Below are positions 25,963-35,027 of a DNA stretch of 64,000 nucleotides, piece by piece. This DNA is from Streptomyces rapamycinicus NRRL 5491. Lineage in GTDB: Bacteria > Actinomycetota > Actinomycetes > Streptomycetales > Streptomycetaceae. The stretch covers positions 4,526,001-4,590,000 of the forward strand of contig NZ_CP085193.1 of the NCBI RefSeq assembly GCF_024298965.1, read 5' to 3'. A program made the position numbers and the translations under genes. Below the pieces are notes generated by a model, which was given only the letters and a program-made list of their open reading frames with translations, had not been told where the DNA came from and ran no database searches. Every line of letters starts with the position of its first letter. The first letter of the stretch is position 1.

Positions 25963-26940
25963 TCAGCGCAGCTTGGGGTCGAGGGCGTCGCGCACCGCGT
26001 CGCCGAGCGTGATGAATGCGAAGACCGTGAGGCTCAGCATTCCGGCCGGGAACAGCATCACATGCGGGTTGTCCCGGATGGCGTCCTTGGCGTCGGAGAT
26101 GTCGATGCCCCAGGAGATGGTGGGGTCGGCGAGGCCGAGGCCGAGGAAGGACAGCGTGGCCTCGGCGGAGATGTAGGCGCCGAGGGAGATGGTCGCGACC
26201 ACGATGGTGGGGGCCAGCGCGTTCGGCAGGACGTGCCGGAAGAGGATCCGGCCGGTTCCGGCGCCGAGCGCCCGCGCCGCGGTGACGTAGTCCGCCTGCT
26301 TGGCGGTGATCACCGAACTGCGCATCACCCGGGCGATGGTGGTCCAGCCGAGGAAGGCGAGGGCCGCGATCACGACGTACACCTTGCGCTCGGTGAACGC
26401 GTTCAGCACGACCATCGAGCCGAGCAGGAACGGCAGACCGAAGAAGATGTCGACGATCCGGGAGATGATCGAGTCGATCCAGCCGCCGAAGTACCCGGCG
26501 GCCATGCCCAGCAGACCGCCGAGGAGGGTCACCACCGCGGTCACACCGACGCCGACCATGATCGATGCACGGGTGCCGTAGATGACCCGGGCGTAGATGG
26601 AGCGGCCCTGACCGTCGTAGCCGAACCAGTCGGCCTGGAAGAAGTGGGTCAGCTCGGGCTTGGTCAGGAAGTGGTTGGTCAGATCGCCGTTGCGCGGTTC
26701 GGCGCTGGTGAACATCCCGGGGAACGCCGCGATGGCCAGCAGCAGCACCAGCAGCACCGCCGAGATCCAGAACAGCGGGCGATGGCGGAGTTCGAACCAG
26801 GCGTCGCCCCAGAGCGAGCGCGGCTTGCCCTGGGGGGCGGGGCCGGCGGCGGCGGCGTCCACCTCGGTCGGCGGGGCCACGGCGTCGACCGCCGTGTCGA
26901 CCGCCGCGCCGCCGGACTGGGATTTGGTCATGTCAGGCAT
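25963..26940 (-). CDS. Peptide ABC transporter permease, DppC/OppC type
   Basis: A 325-residue permease. An Ala-rich cytosolic tail (~50 residues) precedes WFELRHRPLFWISAVLLVLL. The EAA loop is around QADYVTAARALGAGTGRILF and the C-terminus is GDAVRDALDPKLR, the same as the second operon's paralogue. The start overlaps the end of the DppB-type gene by 8 bases, mirroring the second operon's arrangement. Confidence 0.92.
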   Translation of the reverse strand: MPDMTKSQSGGAAVDTAVDAVAPPTEVDAAAAGPAPQGKPRSLWGDAWFELRHRPLFWISAVLLVLLLAIAAFPGMFTSAEPRNGDLTNHFLTKPELTHFFQADWFGYDGQGRSIYARVIYGTRASIMVGVGVTAVVTLLGGLLGMAAGYFGGWIDSIISRIVDIFFGLPFLLGSMVVLNAFTERKVYVVIAALAFLGWTTIARVMRSSVITAKQADYVTAARALGAGTGRILFRHVLPNALAPTIVVATISLGAYISAEATLSFLGLGLADPTISWGIDISDAKDAIRDNPHVMLFPAGMLSLTVFAFITLGDAVRDALDPKLR

Positions 26941-27859
26941 ACCGGATCCTCGGGTCCAGGACCGCGTACAGCAGGTCGACGAGCAGGTTGATCAGCAGAA
27001 TGACGAGGACGAAGATGGTCACGACCCCGACGATGGTGGTGCCCTCACGCTGCCCGAGCGCCTTGAAGAGCAGGTTGCCGACGCCCTGGACGTTGAAGAT
27101 GCCCTCGGTGACCACCGCGCCGCCGACCAGCGCGCCGACGTCGGTGCCGAGGAAGGTGACGACCGGGATCAGCGAGTTGCGCAGCAGGTGGACGCCGACG
27201 ATCCGGCGGCGCGGCAGCCCCTTGGCGAGCGCGGTGCGCATGTAGTCGGCGCGCAGGTTCTCCGCGAAGGTGGTCCGCGTCAGCCGGGCCACATACGCCA
27301 TGGAGAGCATCGCGAGGACGAACCCTGGCAGCAGGAGCTGCTGGAGGTTCATCGAGTCCTGGACGTTCGGTGGCAGCCAGCCGAGTTCGTCGGCGAAGAT
27401 GAACCGGGCGAGGTAGCCGAGGACGAAGACCGGCATCGAGATGACGATCAGCGTGAAGATCAGGACCCCGGTGTCGGCGGCGCGGCCAGCCCTGAGACCG
27501 GCCCAGGCACCGAGCCCGATGCCGACGATGATTTCGATGGTGAGGGCCACCGCCGCTAGGCGGAGGGTCACCGGGAAGGCCATCCCCATTTCCTCGGAGA
27601 CCTGACGGCCGCCGAAGGTCTTGCCGAAGTCGCCCTTGAAGAGGTCGACCATGTAGTCGATGTACTGCTGCCACAGGGGCTTGTCCAGCCCGAACTCATG
27701 GCGGAGCGACGCGACCTGCGCGGGGTCCGCGGCCTTGTCGCCCCACATCGCCCGGATGGGGTCACCGGGCAGTACGTGGACCATGAGGAAAATAATCAGA
27801 GTAGTCCCGATGAAGACCGGGATCATCTGGAGCAGTCGCCTGGCGACATAGCGCCCCAT
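26933..27859 (-). CDS. Peptide ABC transporter permease, DppB/OppB type
   Basis: A 308-residue permease beginning MGRYVARRLLQMIPVFIGTT, so close to the second operon's MGRYTLRRLLQMIPVFIGST that the start at 27859 is chosen by analogy. GGAGG lies four bases upstream, too close to the alternative ATG at 27862. The EAA loop is around ADYMRTALAKGLPRRRIVGVH and the C-terminus VDLLYAVLDPRIRYA. A long hairpin sits upstream, between this gene and the binding-protein gene. Confidence 0.92.
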   Translation of the reverse strand: MGRYVARRLLQMIPVFIGTTLIIFLMVHVLPGDPIRAMWGDKAADPAQVASLRHEFGLDKPLWQQYIDYMVDLFKGDFGKTFGGRQVSEEMGMAFPVTLRLAAVALTIEIIVGIGLGAWAGLRAGRAADTGVLIFTLIVISMPVFVLGYLARFIFADELGWLPPNVQDSMNLQQLLLPGFVLAMLSMAYVARLTRTTFAENLRADYMRTALAKGLPRRRIVGVHLLRNSLIPVVTFLGTDVGALVGGAVVTEGIFNVQGVGNLLFKALGQREGTTIVGVVTIFVLVILLINLLVDLLYAVLDPRIRYA

Positions 27860-27949
27860 CATGCCTCCATGCCGTTGGGGGGCGGCGGAGGCCACGTCTC
27901 GTCTGCGCCACGCGGGTGGGGGGATGAGCTGCGGGCCTCACGCCTGCGG

Positions 27950-27993
27950 GCCGGTGCCGCCGCTCCCCGGTTGGGAGGAGCGGCGGCACCGGC
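27950..27993 (-). terminator. Intercistronic hairpin between binding-protein and permease genes
   Basis: Perfect 17-base arms (GCCGGTGCCGCCGCTCC and its complement) around a 10-base loop, 15 bases beyond the binding-protein stop on the minus strand. Placement after the binding-protein gene, inside an operon, suggests partial termination or mRNA end protection that raises the binding-protein to permease ratio. Confidence 0.75.
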
Positions 27994-28008
27994 CGGCGGT
28001 CCCGATGA

Positions 28009-29652
28009 TTACTTCTTCTTCACCTGGACGTTGGTGAAGATGGGGTCGCCGTCCTGGCCGTAGGGGATCTTCCCGAGGACCTTGTTGGACTGGCCGCTGT
28101 TGACCTTGTAGAACCACAGCGGGATCGCCGGCATGTCCTTCGCGAGGATCTGCTCCGCCTGCTGGTAGAGCTTCACGGTCTCGTCGAGCGTGGGGGCCTT
28201 GTCGGCCTTGTTGGCGAGCTCGTCGAACTGCTTGTTGGCGTAACCGCTGGTGTTACCGGCCGCCTTGGAGCCGTACAGGTCCCTCATGAAGTTCGAGTTG
28301 ACCGGGTAGTCGAGCACCCAGCCACCGCGGTACATGGACTTGACCTGGTGCTTGTCACGCGCGTTCAGGTCGGCCTGGAAGTCGGGCTTGGAGTCGCCGG
28401 TGCAGTCGACGCCGGTGGCCTTGCGGATGCTGTTGCAGACCGCGTCCACCCAGGGCTTGTGATCCTGGTCGGCGTTGTACTGGATCGAGATCTTGTTGCC
28501 CGGGACCCCGCCGCCCTCCTTGATGAGGGCCTTCGCCTTGGCCGGGTCGTAGGTGACCTGCTCCTTGAGCGCGCCGGCCTTGTAGCCGATCACGCCGCGG
28601 GCGACATAGCTGTCGGCCGGGGTGCGGGAGCCGTGGAGCACGGTCTTGGTGATCGTGTCACGGTCGATCGCCATGGACAGACCCTGGATGACCTTGGGGT
28701 CGATGTCCTTGAACTGCTTGGTGTAGAAGGCCGGGACGACCGACTGGACCGCCGAGTACTCCTCGTCGATCGCGCGCTTGCCCAGGTCGGACTTGTAGTT
28801 GGTCAGCGCGGTGGTCGGGACCTGCTCGATCCAGTCGAGGTTGTTGGAGCGCAGGTCCGAGTAGGCGGCGTCGGCGGTGGTGTAGTTCTTGAAGTCGATG
28901 CCGCCGTTCTTGGCCTTGTTCGGTCCCTTGTAGCCGTCGTACTTACGGACCTTGATCATCTTCTTGTGGTCCCAGGAGACGAACTTGTAGGGACCGTTGC
29001 CGACCGGCTTCTCACCGAAGCCCTTGGGGTCCTTGAAGAAGCCGCTGGGCAGCGGGGTCCACACGTCGTAGCCCAGCTTGTAGGCGAAGTACGAGACCGA
29101 GCTGTTGAGCTCGATCTTGAACTCGTTGTCGTTCACGACCTTCAGGCCGGACATCTTGTCGGCCTTGGGCTTCCCCTTCTCGGGGTGGACGTCCTCGTAG
29201 CCCTTGATGTCCTGGAACCAGCTGGAGTTGGTCTGGTTGTTCGCGACGTTGGCGGACCAGTTCCAGGAGTCCACATAGGACTTGGCGGTCACGGCCTCGC
29301 CGTTGTGGAACTTCCAGCCCGGCTTGAGCTTGACGGTCCAGACGGAGGAGTCCTTGTTGGGGGTGACGGACTCGGCGTTGACGTACACCAGCTTGCCGGT
29401 GCCGGGCTCGTAGTCCACCAGGCCCGCGAAGATCGTGCGGAGCACCCGGCTGCCCTGGCTCTCCTTGGCGTTCGCCGGCTGCAGCGGATTCTGCGGCTCG
29501 CTCAGCTGGGCGGTGAGTATCCCATTCGGGTCCGCCGTGCCCTTGTTCATGTCATTGCTGCCGCTGTCGCTGTCGTTACCACCGCAGGCGGTCGCGGCCA
29601 GCGCCACAACCGCTGCCAACGCGACCCACTTGGCGCTCTTGGCACCGCGCAT
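28009..29652 (-). CDS. Peptide-binding lipoprotein (SBP family 5), first gene of third peptide ABC operon
   Basis: A 547-residue solute-binding protein. Lipoprotein signal with lipobox LAATAC (Cys near residue 23), then an Asp/Ser/Asn linker. Family-5 segments: LSEPQNPLQPANAKESQGS, EAVTAKSYVDSWNW, VGNGPYKFVSWDHKK. Paralogous to the protein at 14811-16457. It is Lys-rich, ending TNVQVKKK. It should feed the permeases and ATPases that follow on the same strand. Upstream lie 589 bases without a gene. Confidence 0.92.
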   Translation of the reverse strand: MRGAKSAKWVALAAVVALAATACGGNDSDSGSNDMNKGTADPNGILTAQLSEPQNPLQPANAKESQGSRVLRTIFAGLVDYEPGTGKLVYVNAESVTPNKDSSVWTVKLKPGWKFHNGEAVTAKSYVDSWNWSANVANNQTNSSWFQDIKGYEDVHPEKGKPKADKMSGLKVVNDNEFKIELNSSVSYFAYKLGYDVWTPLPSGFFKDPKGFGEKPVGNGPYKFVSWDHKKMIKVRKYDGYKGPNKAKNGGIDFKNYTTADAAYSDLRSNNLDWIEQVPTTALTNYKSDLGKRAIDEEYSAVQSVVPAFYTKQFKDIDPKVIQGLSMAIDRDTITKTVLHGSRTPADSYVARGVIGYKAGALKEQVTYDPAKAKALIKEGGGVPGNKISIQYNADQDHKPWVDAVCNSIRKATGVDCTGDSKPDFQADLNARDKHQVKSMYRGGWVLDYPVNSNFMRDLYGSKAAGNTSGYANKQFDELANKADKAPTLDETVKLYQQAEQILAKDMPAIPLWFYKVNSGQSNKVLGKIPYGQDGDPIFTNVQVKKK

Positions 29653-30021
29653 GGGTTTGCCTCCTCAGGAGTCCACTGTCACTACGAGAGGGGGCGCCCG
29701 GAGACACGCTGACACCCCTGACAGCGAAAGGGACCGGAACCCCCCAGATGTGCTCGTAGGTCCGCGCTCCCCACAGCGTGTGACCCATTGACCCGAGCTC
29801 AATGGACCCCATGATTGAGCACGTCCGGCCCTTAAACCACACCTTATGGGTCTCGCTTTGGTCACAGCATCTACGCGCGGAGCTTTGAAATCCGGACAAA
29901 ACTGCCCCAGACAGACACACGCGAAACGGACTGTTAACACATCATGCGGAGCTCGGACGCCGATATTCGGACGGGGAGATCCGGATAACCGCTTGACTGG
30001 CACGTTGCTGACATGGCAACA

Positions 30022-30057
30022 GCCCGGACCCCCGCCGTGGAGGCGGTGGGTCCGGGC
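30022..30057 (-). terminator. Probable terminator of typA
   Basis: GCCCGGACCC pairs with GGGTCCGGGC, extended inward by CCGCC/GGCGG with a one-base bulge. It is about 185 bases beyond the typA stop on the same strand and ahead of the next promoter region. Confidence 0.55.
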
Positions 30058-30146
30058 CGTGGGCAGCTCACCGAGGCGCGGTGGGGCTCCTACGCTCCGT
30101 GATCGGCGCCGTCGTGCGCCTCGCCACCGTAGTGCGCATCGGCGCC

Positions 30147-30236
30147 CGGGCGTGAGCTTCGGCGCCCCGCACCCGGGCATGAGCTTCGGCGAGCGCACCC
30201 GGGCGTGAGCTTGGCGCCCCCGCGCCCGGGTGTGCG
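30147..30236. repeat. Imperfect ~30-base tandem repeat just downstream of typA
   Basis: The phrase CCCGGGCGTGAGCTTCGGCG (variants CCCGGGCATGAGCTTCGGCG and CCCGGGCGTGAGCTTGGCGC) recurs three times, followed by a partial CCCGGGTGTG. Spacing is about 30 bases. The array ends a few bases before the typA stop. No function is evident. Confidence 0.65.
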
Positions 30237-30241
30237 GCGCG

Positions 30242-32137
30242 TCAGCGCTTGGCGCGGGCGGCGGAGCGGGCGCGCTCCTTCTGGTCCAGCGCCACCTTGC
30301 GGATCCGCACCGTCTCCGGCGTCACCTCGACGCACTCGTCGTCGCGGCAGAACTCCAGGGACTGCTCGAGCGAGAGCAGCCGCGGCGGGACCAGGGACTC
30401 GGTCACATCCGCGGTGGAGGACCGCATGTTGGTGAGCTTCTTCTCCTTGGTGATGTTGACGTCCATGTCGTCGGAGCGGGAGTTCTCGCCGACGATCATG
30501 CCCTCGTACACCTCGGTACCCGGCGAGACGAACAGCACCCCGCGCTCCTGGAGGTTGGTCATCGCGAAGGCGGTCACCGCGCCCGAGCGGTCGGCCACCA
30601 GCGAACCGTTGTTACGGGTCTTCAGCTCGCCGAACCACGGCTCGTGGCCCTCGTGGATGGAGTGGGCGATACCGGTGCCGCGGGTCGCCGTCAGGAACTC
30701 GGTACGGAAGCCGATCAGCCCGCGGGACGGAACGATGAACTCCATGCGGACCCAGCCGGAGCCGTGGTTGGACATGTTGTCCATCCGGCCCTTGCGGGTG
30801 CCCATGAGCTGGGTGACCGCGCCCATGTGCTCCTCGGGCACGTCGATGGTGATGCGCTCGATCGGCTCATGGACCTTGCCGTCGATCTCCCGGGTGACCA
30901 CCTGCGGCTTGCCGACGGTCAGCTCGAAGCCCTCCCGGCGCATGGTCTCCACCAGGATCGCCAGCGCCAGCTCGCCACGGCCCTGCACCTCCCAGGCGTC
31001 CGGGCGGTCGGTGGGCAGCACGCGCAGCGAGACGTTACCGATCAGCTCGCGCTCGAGGCGGTCCTTGACCAGCCGCGCGGTGACCTTGCGGTCCTTCACG
31101 GCCGACTTGTCGGCGCCCTTGCCGCCGGGGCCGCGGCCGACCAGCGGGGAGGTGTTGGTGCCGATGGTCATCGAGATCGCGGGCTCGTCGACGGTGATCA
31201 GCGGCAGCGCGATCGGGTTCTCCGGGTCGGCCAGGGTCTCGCCGATCATGATGTCCGGGATGCCCGCGACCGCGCAGATGTCACCGGGGCCCGCCACCTC
31301 GGCGGCCTTGCGGGTGAGCGCCTCGGTCATCATCAGCTCGGTGATCCGGACATTGGAGATGGTGCCGTCGCGCTTGATCCACGCGACCGTCTGCCCCTTC
31401 TTCAGCTCGCCCTGCTCGACCCGGAGCAGCGCGATACGGCCGAGGAAGTTGTCCGCGTCCAGGTTGGTGACATGGGCCTGGAGCGGCGCGGCCGCGTCGT
31501 ACTCCGGCGCCGGGACCGTCTCCAGCAGGGCGGAGAAGAACGGCTGGAGGCTGTCGCTGTCGGCCGGGACGGTGCCGTCCTCCGGCTTGGTCAGCGAGGC
31601 CACACCGTCACGCGCACAGGCGTAGACGATCGGGAACTCGATCTGCTCCTCGGTCGCGTCCAGGTCCAGGAAGAGGTCGTACGCCTCGTTGACGACCTCG
31701 TCGATCCGGGAGTCCGGGCGGTCCGTCTTGTTGATGCACAGGATCACCGGCAGCTTCGCCTGGAGCGCCTTGCGCAGCACGAAACGGGTCTGCGGCAGCG
31801 GCCCCTCGGAGGCGTCCACCAGCAGGACCACCGCGTCGACCATGGACAGACCGCGCTCGACCTCACCGCCGAAGTCGGCGTGGCCGGGGGTGTCGATGAT
31901 GTTGATGGTGACGGGGTCGCCGCCGTCCGCCGGGTGGTACTTCACGGCGGTGTTCTTCGCGAGAATGGTGATGCCCTTCTCGCGCTCCAGGTCGTTGGAA
32001 TCCATGACCCGGTCGTCCACGTGCTGGTGGGCGGCGAACGCGCCCGCCTGCTTGAGCATGGCGTCGACGAGGGTCGTCTTGCCATGGTCGACGTGGGCGA
32101 CGATGGCGACGTTACGAATGTCGTGGCGCGTGGGCAT
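30242..32137 (-). CDS. typA: Ribosome-associated translational GTPase TypA/BipA
   Basis: A 631-residue GTPase of the EF-G-like family. G1 is AHVDHGKTTLVDAML, the switch/G3 motif DTPGHADFGGEVERGL, and G4 NKTDRPD. Domain II and the EF-G-like C-terminal half follow, with the TypA-specific stretch RLLSLEQSLEFCRDDECVEV near the end. TypA assists ribosome assembly and stress or low-temperature growth. Length fits the family (~610-635). The ATG at 32137 starts MPTRHDIRNVAIVAHVDHG. It is probably monocistronic. Confidence 0.96.
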   Translation of the reverse strand: MPTRHDIRNVAIVAHVDHGKTTLVDAMLKQAGAFAAHQHVDDRVMDSNDLEREKGITILAKNTAVKYHPADGGDPVTINIIDTPGHADFGGEVERGLSMVDAVVLLVDASEGPLPQTRFVLRKALQAKLPVILCINKTDRPDSRIDEVVNEAYDLFLDLDATEEQIEFPIVYACARDGVASLTKPEDGTVPADSDSLQPFFSALLETVPAPEYDAAAPLQAHVTNLDADNFLGRIALLRVEQGELKKGQTVAWIKRDGTISNVRITELMMTEALTRKAAEVAGPGDICAVAGIPDIMIGETLADPENPIALPLITVDEPAISMTIGTNTSPLVGRGPGGKGADKSAVKDRKVTARLVKDRLERELIGNVSLRVLPTDRPDAWEVQGRGELALAILVETMRREGFELTVGKPQVVTREIDGKVHEPIERITIDVPEEHMGAVTQLMGTRKGRMDNMSNHGSGWVRMEFIVPSRGLIGFRTEFLTATRGTGIAHSIHEGHEPWFGELKTRNNGSLVADRSGAVTAFAMTNLQERGVLFVSPGTEVYEGMIVGENSRSDDMDVNITKEKKLTNMRSSTADVTESLVPPRLLSLEQSLEFCRDDECVEVTPETVRIRKVALDQKERARSAARAKR

Positions 32138-32339
32138 GAAAGCGCGCTTCTCCCGGTTGTTGGGTGGCGGCGCGCTCCTTAAGCGGCGCGCCTTCCGCCG
32201 GGCTGATCACGCCTCGGCCTCACCCCCATGGTACGGGGACGGCGCGGGGACGAGCGCCGCAGCCCATCCCACGGCCCATCCCCACACCGAACACCCGCCC
32301 TGTGGGCGCCGCCGACAGCCGCGCCCACAGGGCGCCCGC

Positions 32340-32665
32340 CGGACCACGGGGCGGAGCCGCACGGCGCTGTTTTCCCCTCCCCGCCCCTTCCCGTAACCAG
32401 AGGCTCCGCCCCTGGACCCCGGGCCCCGGAACAGCGCCCCACCACGCGGCGGAGCCGCACACCGGTACCACGGGAAGGGGCGGAGCCCCGCGTGGGGGCA
32501 TGGGGCGCAACCCCGGTCCGAGGCCGGGCGGAACCCCAGCCGCGGGGCCCGGGGCAGGGCCCCGATTGGGGGTCTGGGGCGGAGCCCCGGATCGGGGTCT
32601 GGGGCGGAGCCCCTGGTTCGGGGAGGGGTGGGGAGGGGAGCAGCCCGCCGCAGGCGTCACGGTTC
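32340..32665. repeat. GC-hairpin repeat island A (GGGGCGGAGCCCC units)
   Basis: Of the 540 bases between the typA start and the orphan binding-protein stop, about 320 are occupied by short palindromes of the type GGGGC-GGA-GCCCC separated by tracts such as GGTCTGGGGCGGAGCC. The outer parts are near mirror images: TTCCCCTCCCCGCCCC at 32373-32388 and GGGGAGGGGTGGGGAGGGG at 32619-32637. It belongs to the same family as the larger array at 39020-39700. It carries open frames on several strands, but these follow from the repeats and are not genes. The typA promoter must lie between 32138 and ~32340. Confidence 0.85.
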
Positions 32666-32677
32666 GTCGGGTGTGCC

Positions 32678-34720
32678 CTAGCGGCGGAAGCCGATGTCCT
32701 GGTACCGGGGGGTGGCGAAGCCGAAGGCGCCCGCGTTGACCAGACCCTTGCGCATCGCGATCAGCTGGGGGCGCTGATAGAGCGGAATCGATCCGGCCGC
32801 CGCCCAGATCCGGGCGTCCGCCCGGCTGACCAGGGAGCGCGAGGCGCCGCCGTCCAGCTCGGAGAGCGCCTGGTCGAAGAGCTGGTCGATCTGGTCGGTG
32901 CCCACCCGGGTGTAGTTCTGCTCGACGACCAGGGAGCCGTCGGCGGCGGGCTGCGGCTTGGCGTAGATGGGGCGGGCGTCGGTGGCCGGGTAGGCGGAGG
33001 CGGGCCAGGAGTAGAGGGCCAGGTCGTAGTCGCCGGTGGCGATGTGGTCCCGGAAGTAGCTCTCGCCGGAGACCTTGGTGATCTCGGTACGGACGCCGAT
33101 CTTCTCCAGCATCCGCGCGATGCGCTCACCGACCGTGCTCAGCCGGGCTCCGGCCTGGTCGTCGGGGAGGACGAAGCGCAGCACCAGCGGCCGCCCCTTC
33201 TTCCGTACGACGGCCGTCTCCCGGAGCCGTCCGGTCCGCCCGGCGTCACCGGCCGCGGGCGGGGCGCCGGACGCGGTGCCGGACGCGCTCTCCGCGGCGG
33301 GATTCGCGGTGCCGGTCGGGGCGCTGTGCCGGCTGCTGCCCCGGTCGTCCGTCTTGCCGTCCAGCGCCTTCTGCCGGCCGGTGCCGCCCGCGCGCCAGCC
33401 CGCGTCGGCGAGCAGTGACTGCGCGGCGTTGGTGTCCGGGTCGCCGAGGGCGCCGCTGTGGTCCTTGTAGCCCGGCTGGCCCGCCATCAGCAGATGGTTG
33501 CCGAGCGGCTCGGACGGCAGCCCCATCGGCTTGAGGACCAGCTTCGCCAGGGCCTTCCGGTCGATCGCGCGGGCCACCGCGCGGCGCACCCGCTCATCGG
33601 CGAGCGGGCCCTTGGTGCCGTTGAGGGCGAGCTGGGTGTAGGCCGGGTCCAGGGCCTTGCGCAGGGTGAACCTGCTCAGCGCCCGGGTCCGCGACCGGTT
33701 CTTGTCGGTGTCGCCGGTAGCCGCTCTCTGGGCTCCCGCCTCTTCCCGCGCCGCCCCGGCACTCGCCGCCCCGGCCGCCTCCCGGCCGCCGGTGGACGGC
33801 TCCGGCGCGCCCGCCTTGCCCGGGGCCGAGGAGCCCCGCTTGGCGCCCGCGGCCTGCTTGTCCGGGGCGGTGGCCTGGATGCGCCGGGCGGTGGTCCGGT
33901 CCACCTCGGCCAGGTCCAGCCGCCCGGCGATCAGCGCCTCGGCCCGCTTCTCGGCCGGGACCGCCTGGAAGACGACCCGGCTCAGCCGTGCCCGGTCGCC
34001 CCACCAGCGGGGGTTGCGGACGAGGGTGACCTCGGAGTCCGTGACCTGGCGGACCATGAAGGGCCCGGCGCCGACCGCGAGCCCCTTGTTCGCGGCCGCG
34101 GTGAAGACCGCCGGGTTGCCCATCACGCTCTTCGGGTACAGCGGGGTGAACAGCGAGCGCCAGTCGGTGTACGGCTTGGCGAAGGTGACCTTGACCTCGT
34201 GTTCCTTGTCCCCCGGTTCGACCTTGGCGATCCGGTCGTATCCGGCGTTGCGCGCCGTCCCGTACTTCTCGTCGGTGCCGCGCAGCGCCTTCCACTGGGC
34301 CTGGAAGTCCTCCGCGCCGATCGGGCGCCCGTCGCTCCACACCGCCTTGGGGTTGAGCTTGAAGACGACGACCTGCTTGGGGTCGGTCGAGGTGACGTCG
34401 GCGGAGGTCAGATAGTCGCCGTTGCGCTGGGGGCGGCCGCGGGCGTCGAGGGTGTAGAGGGAGGGCAGCACGGCGCCCGCGATCCGCTGGGTGCCCGTGT
34501 CCGCGGCCTTCTGAAACGCGTTGAGCGTGGTGGGCGTCGCGTCCAGGGCCCAGCGCAGGGTGCCGGTGCCGGAGGTCCCGGAGCGGGGTGCGGAGGCGAT
34601 GTCCCAGGCGGCGCGCGGCGGCGGGCCGTCGTCTTCCGAACTGCAGCCGGTCAGTACGGGCAGCGGCAGCATCACTCCCGCGGCGAGCAGCATGGCGCGG
34701 CGGCTCCTGGTGATGGGCAT
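32678..34720 (-). CDS. Orphan peptide-binding lipoprotein (SBP family 5) with two low-complexity inserts
   Basis: A 680-residue solute-binding protein with no permease or ATPase beside it. The signal peptide ends in lipobox PVLTGC (Cys near residue 25). Family-5 core segments are present: GTLRWALDATPTTLNAFQKA, RPIGAEDFQAQWKAL, AVGAGPFMVRQV. Two inserts of ~50 residues, rich in Ala, Gly, Ser and Thr, interrupt the fold: one after TARRIQATAPDKQ (near residue 290) and one after ADAGWRAGGTGRQK (near residue 450). They explain the excess length over the usual 520-600. The ATG at 34720 has GGAGGT at proper spacing. It may share the transport machinery of a neighbouring operon or act as a sensor. 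Confidence 0.9.
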   Translation of the reverse strand: MPITRSRRAMLLAAGVMLPLPVLTGCSSEDDGPPPRAAWDIASAPRSGTSGTGTLRWALDATPTTLNAFQKAADTGTQRIAGAVLPSLYTLDARGRPQRNGDYLTSADVTSTDPKQVVVFKLNPKAVWSDGRPIGAEDFQAQWKALRGTDEKYGTARNAGYDRIAKVEPGDKEHEVKVTFAKPYTDWRSLFTPLYPKSVMGNPAVFTAAANKGLAVGAGPFMVRQVTDSEVTLVRNPRWWGDRARLSRVVFQAVPAEKRAEALIAGRLDLAEVDRTTARRIQATAPDKQAAGAKRGSSAPGKAGAPEPSTGGREAAGAASAGAAREEAGAQRAATGDTDKNRSRTRALSRFTLRKALDPAYTQLALNGTKGPLADERVRRAVARAIDRKALAKLVLKPMGLPSEPLGNHLLMAGQPGYKDHSGALGDPDTNAAQSLLADAGWRAGGTGRQKALDGKTDDRGSSRHSAPTGTANPAAESASGTASGAPPAAGDAGRTGRLRETAVVRKKGRPLVLRFVLPDDQAGARLSTVGERIARMLEKIGVRTEITKVSGESYFRDHIATGDYDLALYSWPASAYPATDARPIYAKPQPAADGSLVVEQNYTRVGTDQIDQLFDQALSELDGGASRSLVSRADARIWAAAGSIPLYQRPQLIAMRKGLVNAGAFGFATPRYQDIGFRR

Positions 34721-35027
34721 GGCTCGTACCTCCGCAGGGTGACGGATATATGCGCATTTGGCATAGTGTGACGCTGATCGCATATACTCCTCACTCAAAG
34801 CGACGGTTCATGGGACAGCACGCCGAGAGGGCCATGGAGACGGCCATGAGGGGAAAGGATCACCCGCCCGGATCAATGCGGCGGGCGCGCACTCCGGCGC
34901 GCGGCGGCGGAATCCCGCCGGTGACGGCGCCAATCCCGACAGATCCCTTCACAACCAGGACCGTGGCGCGTAACACTCGCTGTCGCATGAGCGTCGCCAA
35001 CCGCAACCGCGGAAGTGAGGGCAAGTC
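34721..35027. promoter_or_regulatory. Divergent intergenic region with an AT-rich palindrome
   Basis: 307 bases between divergent starts. TATATGCG (34747-34754) and CGCATATA (34779-34786) are perfect inverted arms 24 bases apart, in the most AT-rich spot of the region. On the + strand TTGGCA (34758) lies 17 bases before CATATA, a fair housekeeping promoter match. The palindrome could be an operator governing the orphan binding protein, the Sdh operon, or both. Confidence 0.45.

Larger units (their letters stand above)
29653..30241. promoter_or_regulatory. Intergenic region upstream of the third peptide operon, downstream of typA
   Basis: 589 bases with no credible gene. The part at 29653-29990 is less GC-rich and should hold the peptide operon's promoter. 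Within it, CCATTGA-7-TCAATGG (29785-29805) is a perfect 7-base inverted repeat that could be an operator. Farther on are a terminator-like hairpin (30022-30057) and a short tandem repeat (about 30147-30236), listed separately. Confidence 0.5.

Noticed and set aside
14811..29652. Integrated mobile element carrying the duplicated operons
   Set aside because: No integrase, transposase, tRNA target or flanking direct repeats seen; a plain inverted duplication is simpler.
32228..33418. + strand frame across repeat island A and the orphan binding-protein gene
   Set aside because: Repeat-derived start and antisense remainder; no support.
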